Below, in pieces: positions 60,255 to 64,000 of a DNA stretch of 64,000 nucleotides. The stretch is from the NCBI GenBank assembly GCA_016787705.1, contig JAEUTP010000008.1:744001-808000 (forward strand), given 5' to 3'. The position numbers and the translations under genes are program-made. The first letter of the stretch is position 1. The number at the start of each line of letters is the position of its first letter. The notes beneath the pieces were generated by a model, which saw only the letters and a program-made list of their open reading frames with translations, had not been told where the DNA came from and did no database searches. The stretch is from Bacteroidia bacterium. GTDB lineage: Bacteria; Bacteroidota; Bacteroidia; B-17B0; Aurantibacillaceae.

Positions 60255-61355
60255 ATGAATAAACAATACAAAATATTACACATTGAAGATAGCCCATCAG
60301 ATGCTGGTTTAATCGCACACGCATTAAAAAAGAGCGGCATTAATTTTACTGTTAAGATCGTTGAAACAAGAGATGATTTTATTAACGGCCTCAAGAGTTT
60401 TAATCCGGATATTATTTTATCTGATCATTCTCTTCCACAATTTGATTCGATGGAAGCACTATCCATTTATAATCAGAGTGGATGTGAGATACCTTTTATT
60501 TTAATTACCGGAAGTGTGTCAGAAGAATTTGCAATACGTTCAATTAAAGAAGGTGCAGATGATTATATTTTAAAAAGCAATTTGATGAGATTGCCGGCCG
60601 CTATTCAGCAAGCACTAAAAACCAGGCAAATTGAGGCTGAAAAACGTAAAGCAAATATTGAATTGGAAGAAACACATAAAGAACTAAATACTTTCATATA
60701 CAAAGCTGCACATGATTTGAGAGGGCCTCTATGTTCTATAATGGGTTTGGCAAATGTGGCCGAGCTAGATGGTGAAAAAGAAAATCTGCCTGATTATATT
60801 CATAAGATCTCTGAAAGTACCCACAAATTGGATACGGTTTTAATTTCTCTGATAAACGTAATGTCTATTAAAGACACAAAACCGCTCATAAAAGAAATAA
60901 ATTTTGAAGCTTTATTAAATAAGATTTTAAACCGGCTTAAATATACCGATGGTTTTAATGATATTAAATTCAATTATACTATTGATACAAAACGAAGTGT
61001 TTTTTCGGATGAATTTATTTTAAATGCGATTTTATTTAATCTTATTGAAAATGCTATTATTTACAGAAACGCTTCACAGGATGATGCTTTTATTAATATA
61101 ACTATTACAAACCTGGAAAGCGGTATACTATTAGAAATACAAGATAATGGTATTGGCATGGAAAAAGAAATTCATGATCAGATATTTGACATGTATTTTC
61201 GTGGCAATCTATATTCAAGTGGGCCAGGGCTTGGTTTATACATTGTTAAAAACGGGGTAAAAAAATTAGGAGGCACCATTACGGTAAAAAGCGATGTTAG
61301 GAAAGGTTCGCTATTTACTGTAAATTTGCCTGCAACAACTGTCTCAGTTCAGTAA
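60255..61355 (+). CDS. Receiver domain fused to histidine kinase
   Basis: 366 residues. Receiver (1-125): 'KILHIEDSPSDAGLIAHAL', Asp in 'PDIILSDHSLPQFDSME', 'LITGSVSEEFAIRSIKEGA' and Lys in 'DYILKSNLM'. A helix links it to HisKA ('FIYKAAHDLRGPLCSIMG') and HATPase_c ('NLIENAIIYRN', 'DNGIGMEKE', 'GPGLGLYIVKN'). It is a cytoplasmic kinase controlled by its own receiver and may take phosphate from the single-domain regulator upstream. The output partner is not seen. Confidence 0.92.
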   Translation: MNKQYKILHIEDSPSDAGLIAHALKKSGINFTVKIVETRDDFINGLKSFNPDIILSDHSLPQFDSMEALSIYNQSGCEIPFILITGSVSEEFAIRSIKEGADDYILKSNLMRLPAAIQQALKTRQIEAEKRKANIELEETHKELNTFIYKAAHDLRGPLCSIMGLANVAELDGEKENLPDYIHKISESTHKLDTVLISLINVMSIKDTKPLIKEINFEALLNKILNRLKYTDGFNDIKFNYTIDTKRSVFSDEFILNAILFNLIENAIIYRNASQDDAFINITITNLESGILLEIQDNGIGMEKEIHDQIFDMYFRGNLYSSGPGLGLYIVKNGVKKLGGTITVKSDVRKGSLFTVNLPATTVSVQ

Positions 61356-61371
61356 CACATACAAATCTATC

Positions 61372-62337
61372 TTAGAGTTTTATGAACTCGAATTTTGGAA
61401 ATCCTTTTACGCCAGATGAATTATAAAAGTCGATAAAATGTAGCTTATAATAAAACCCTTTGCTGTCATTAATTATATAACATTTCTTTACATCCACAGT
61501 AAATAGATTATTATTAAGATTAAATGTTTTCCAATCGTATCCTATTACATCCCGATTATTATTAAAAAATGTTGTTGCTGTATCACTCAATGTAATTTCT
61601 GAAAAAGATTTGTGGCTTATCTTAGCGATCCTAGTATTGTATCTGTTATTTAATATACCTGTAACTTGGTAGTATTGTAAAGGCTCATGAAAAAGGTACG
61701 TATATTGAGTAAAACAAAGGTCGTAATCTGTTTTTTTAGGTTCAATATTTACCTGCGCATTTGCTATAAATGAAAAAGCATTAAAATTATAATCCCCATC
61801 TTTATTTACATTTGCCTGAAAAGTTTGCGTACCAAAAATATCAGCGTACTCAAATATATAATTTGTAGTTGTGTGTGATACCATTTTCATTTTATAAAAA
61901 CCTAATAACTGCCCCATCTCATTATATCCCCGGTTAATTATATAAACCGTATTACTAGTTTGCCAATTACCAAATGCAGTGCTGTCTAAATTGCCGGATG
62001 GCATATCCGCTTGCCCGTTAGCTGCAATACCTGTTGTATCAGTTACCTGGCTAAGCTGTGTGAAATTTGTTTTATAAACCTTCACGGCATTGGCGCCGTT
62101 TAAAATAATATGAGATCCATTTAAAGAGTTTTCGAAAGCAATATCCCAATCTGTTTTTAAATTAGTTGAAATAATTTTATTATCGATTAAACGATACCAG
62201 ATCTGGTTTTTGTAATTCGACTCCATGGATACCTGCATGGTAATAATGTTGCCGCGATCGTATTTTTTTGCGGGCAACTCTTTTTTTTCACAAGAAAAAA
62301 ATAAAACAGAAGTTAGTATAAGAAAACAATATTTCAT
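61372..62337 (-). CDS. hmuY: HmuY-family heme-binding lipoprotein
   Basis: 321 residues. A signal peptide with lipobox 'LFFSC' (Cys16) is followed by a beta-rich domain: 'NQIWYRLIDNKII', 'NLKTDWDIAFENSLNGSHIIL' (the 'W-D-I-A-F' hallmark of HmuY), 'YDLCFTQYTYLF' and 'RYNTRIAKIS'. HmuY of Porphyromonas binds heme and hands it to a TonB receptor. The gene is directly adjacent to such a receptor. Heme ligands cannot be assigned from sequence. Confidence 0.8.
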   Translation of the reverse strand: MKYCFLILTSVLFFSCEKKELPAKKYDRGNIITMQVSMESNYKNQIWYRLIDNKIISTNLKTDWDIAFENSLNGSHIILNGANAVKVYKTNFTQLSQVTDTTGIAANGQADMPSGNLDSTAFGNWQTSNTVYIINRGYNEMGQLLGFYKMKMVSHTTTNYIFEYADIFGTQTFQANVNKDGDYNFNAFSFIANAQVNIEPKKTDYDLCFTQYTYLFHEPLQYYQVTGILNNRYNTRIAKISHKSFSEITLSDTATTFFNNNRDVIGYDWKTFNLNNNLFTVDVKKCYIINDSKGFYYKLHFIDFYNSSGVKGFPKFEFIKL

Positions 62338-64000
62338 TTAAAAGTTGAGCGCCAGTTTTATAAAATAATTTCTACCCGTAGATAATGGAACACTGGACAA
62401 CGATGAACTATGGGCTCCTCCCCCAACAATACTTGAATTAATGCTCTTCGCATCAAATAAATTCTTACAGCCTATTACAACATTGATCCTTTCGTTCCAA
62501 AACAGCTGGCTAAGTGTTGCATCCATAATATTATAATCAGAAATCGCAGTTTGCACAAGTTCTTCATTTATTAATGCATATCCCGGAAGCTTTCCATTAT
62601 ACTTATAATAAACAGAAAATGTTGTTTTACTTTTTATCATCTTATAATTAAGATTTATTAAGAATTCAGGGCTATAAGTAAATTCGGGAGAGCTGGTTGT
62701 TTCTGACAGGCCATTATATCTGCCGGTATGGTTAAATCCTACTTGCAAAGCTAGTCGTTTAAAATTAAGTGCTGTTGCTATTTGGGTACCGAGTGTTTTA
62801 TACCGCCCAATGTTTACATAAGAATATTCAGTACTATTTCCCTGTGCTAAAGTGATCAGGTTAAAAATATCATTATAAAAAACTCCGACATCAAATTTTA
62901 GTCTGCATTTTTTTATGTCGCGTTTATAATTATATGTTAACGAATAATTGTTTGAGTTTTCAGATAATAAATTATCATTGCCAATAATATTGTGATTAAT
63001 GTCTACAAAGAAAAAATAAAGCTCTTTAATTGAAGGAGCTCTAAAACCTCTTGCATAACTGGCTCTTAAGATATGATTCTCTAAAATACCCAATTTGATG
63101 TTTAACGAAGGAATTACCGGCGTTTTATAAACTGTATTATAAGCATAACGTAAGCCGGGTTTAATAACAAGTCGGGAAAAAGGTTTATATTCTATAGTCG
63201 TAAAAGCCGCATAGTCTCCCATGTATTGCAATTGTTTATCAATACGTTTACCGAAAGCAGATTCGTAATTAATGTCGTAGCCTAGTTCAAAATTTAATTT
63301 TGTGCTTGGGGATGAGCGCACGAATGAAGCACGACTCATTAATAATGTAAAACTGCTTGTATCCTGATCAGAACTATTAGCTGATAATATTTCATCTAAT
63401 GTTGTCAAATCTTTATACAAAGTTTTTTTTATCCTGCTATAATAATTGTAGGCAGATAAAAAATTAAGATTCCATTTATCAGATAATTTACCATTCAGTG
63501 ATAAACTATTATCCAAACGTTTTGTGTAATAATAATCGTCAAAAGATGTTTCTGCATATGGCGCGCGCGGGTAACCACGGCTTATGATCACCTCATCAAA
63601 ATACGCGCTTTTTAAACAAAGAGTTAATTTTTTAAAACTATATTGGTATCCAGCACTTGCAAAATACTGTTCTTTTGGCTTCCATTGTTTAAAGCGTAAA
63701 CTATCTGCAATTCGTTCTTTTGGAAAATAAAATGGTTTATCGTTTGTATTCCATCCGTCGAAATAATTTCTTCCACCACTTAATTGTAAGTTGTGCTTGC
63801 GGCAAGAAAGTCCAACATCGCCAGTAACATTAAACGTGCCAATACTTTCATAATAGGATGTGCTCCCTACTGAGAATTTTTTTTGTGATGGCTTTTTAGT
63901 AATGATATTAATTGTCCCAGCCAATGCATTAGTGCCATACTGCACTGAAAGAGGGCCTTCAATAAATTCAATACGCTCAACATTATTCATATTTATTTGC
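62338..64000 (-). CDS. TonB-dependent receptor (HmuR-like), 5' end outside window
   Basis: 554 codons are visible, open to the window edge; the frame at the edge reads through 63990 ('QINMNNVERIEFIEG'), so the ATG there is not the start. The plug end ('GPLSVQYGTNALAGTINIITKKP') is seen here by its G-P-L-S-V-x-Y-G-T-N-A-L-A-G core, followed by a 22-strand-type barrel with 'RASYARGFRAPSIKELYF' and the C-terminal 'RNYFIKLALNF' ending in Phe. It is an outer-membrane importer using TonB energy. With hmuY downstream it probably takes up heme. Confidence 0.92.
   Translation of the reverse strand, partial: QINMNNVERIEFIEGPLSVQYGTNALAGTINIITKKPSQKKFSVGSTSYYESIGTFNVTGDVGLSCRKHNLQLSGGRNYFDGWNTNDKPFYFPKERIADSLRFKQWKPKEQYFASAGYQYSFKKLTLCLKSAYFDEVIISRGYPRAPYAETSFDDYYYTKRLDNSLSLNGKLSDKWNLNFLSAYNYYSRIKKTLYKDLTTLDEILSANSSDQDTSSFTLLMSRASFVRSSPSTKLNFELGYDINYESAFGKRIDKQLQYMGDYAAFTTIEYKPFSRLVIKPGLRYAYNTVYKTPVIPSLNIKLGILENHILRASYARGFRAPSIKELYFFFVDINHNIIGNDNLLSENSNNYSLTYNYKRDIKKCRLKFDVGVFYNDIFNLITLAQGNSTEYSYVNIGRYKTLGTQIATALNFKRLALQVGFNHTGRYNGLSETTSSPEFTYSPEFLINLNYKMIKSKTTFSVYYKYNGKLPGYALINEELVQTAISDYNIMDATLSQLFWNERINVVIGCKNLFDAKSINSSIVGGGAHSSSLSSVPLSTGRNYFIKLALNF

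Overview
The window reads as chromosomal DNA from a low-GC member of the Bacteroidota. The grounds are four C-terminal type IX secretion (T9SS) sorting domains of the 'VYPNP' type, LytTR regulators, a CcoNO-fused cbb3 oxidase, a HmuY/TonB-receptor pair, and promoters with the Bacteroidota -7 box TAnnTTTG. The genus cannot be named from the sequence alone.

Left part, about 1-20.2 kb, is accessory in character. It holds a cut-off lipoprotein gene, three tandem T9SS cargo genes (the third collapsed by an internal deletion), an NTF2-like protein, two divergent LytTR regulators around a palindrome, a polysaccharide deacetylase, a small operon with three paralogues of an unrecognised secreted family, two large T9SS surface proteins, and an M24 peptidase / XRE regulator / MBL hydrolase / GNAT set. 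It stops at a fragment of a tRNA 3' end followed by a terminator (20155-20210). That is the usual mark of the far end of an element integrated in a tRNA gene.

From 35.36 kb down to 20.24 kb lies one unbroken minus-strand run of 16 genes with gaps of at most 37 bases: a small helical protein, thioredoxin, patatin, ccoI, ccoS, ccoNO, ccoQ, ccoP, ccoG, ccoH, a TauE/DsbD-like membrane protein, a PLP decarboxylase, hemN, a 4-TM protein, a fatty acid desaturase and pdxH. It looks like a microaerobic respiration and heme supply unit. Divergent from it are a PAS histidine kinase and a response regulator that fuses a receiver to a Crp/Fnr module, then DoxX, universal stress proteins, Hsp20, an Mla-type lipid transporter, a TSUP permease, an ATP-cone/Mrr-like nuclease, a beta-CASP RNase-like protein, a D-2-hydroxyacid dehydrogenase, and a YtfI/YtfJ-like pair.

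The most striking signal is a shared promoter architecture in this stretch. Six intergenic arrays serving seven promoters carry two copies of a TGAY-N4-RTCA dyad whose centres are exactly 22 bp apart, and the proximal centre is exactly 29.5 bp upstream of a TAnnTTTG-like box. The array at 35405-35440 works symmetrically in both directions: toward the kinase / Crp-type regulator and toward the cbb3 run. This suggests an autoregulated low-oxygen or stress regulon read by the receiver-Crp protein encoded here.

The right part has an aromatic catabolism run on the minus strand (paaA-B-C-D, hmgA, hppD, a QueD/PTPS-like enzyme; no paaE), a DUF983 protein, an RpoA-CTD-like orphan protein beside four copies of a 16-bp palindrome, a STAS-like/kinase/response-regulator signalling operon, and a HmuY plus TonB receptor heme-uptake pair cut by the window edge. 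Three pseudogenes (low-affinity iron permease, a STAS-like protein, a nonsense-interrupted two-TM protein) and a small decayed CHU_C-like remnant show ongoing decay.
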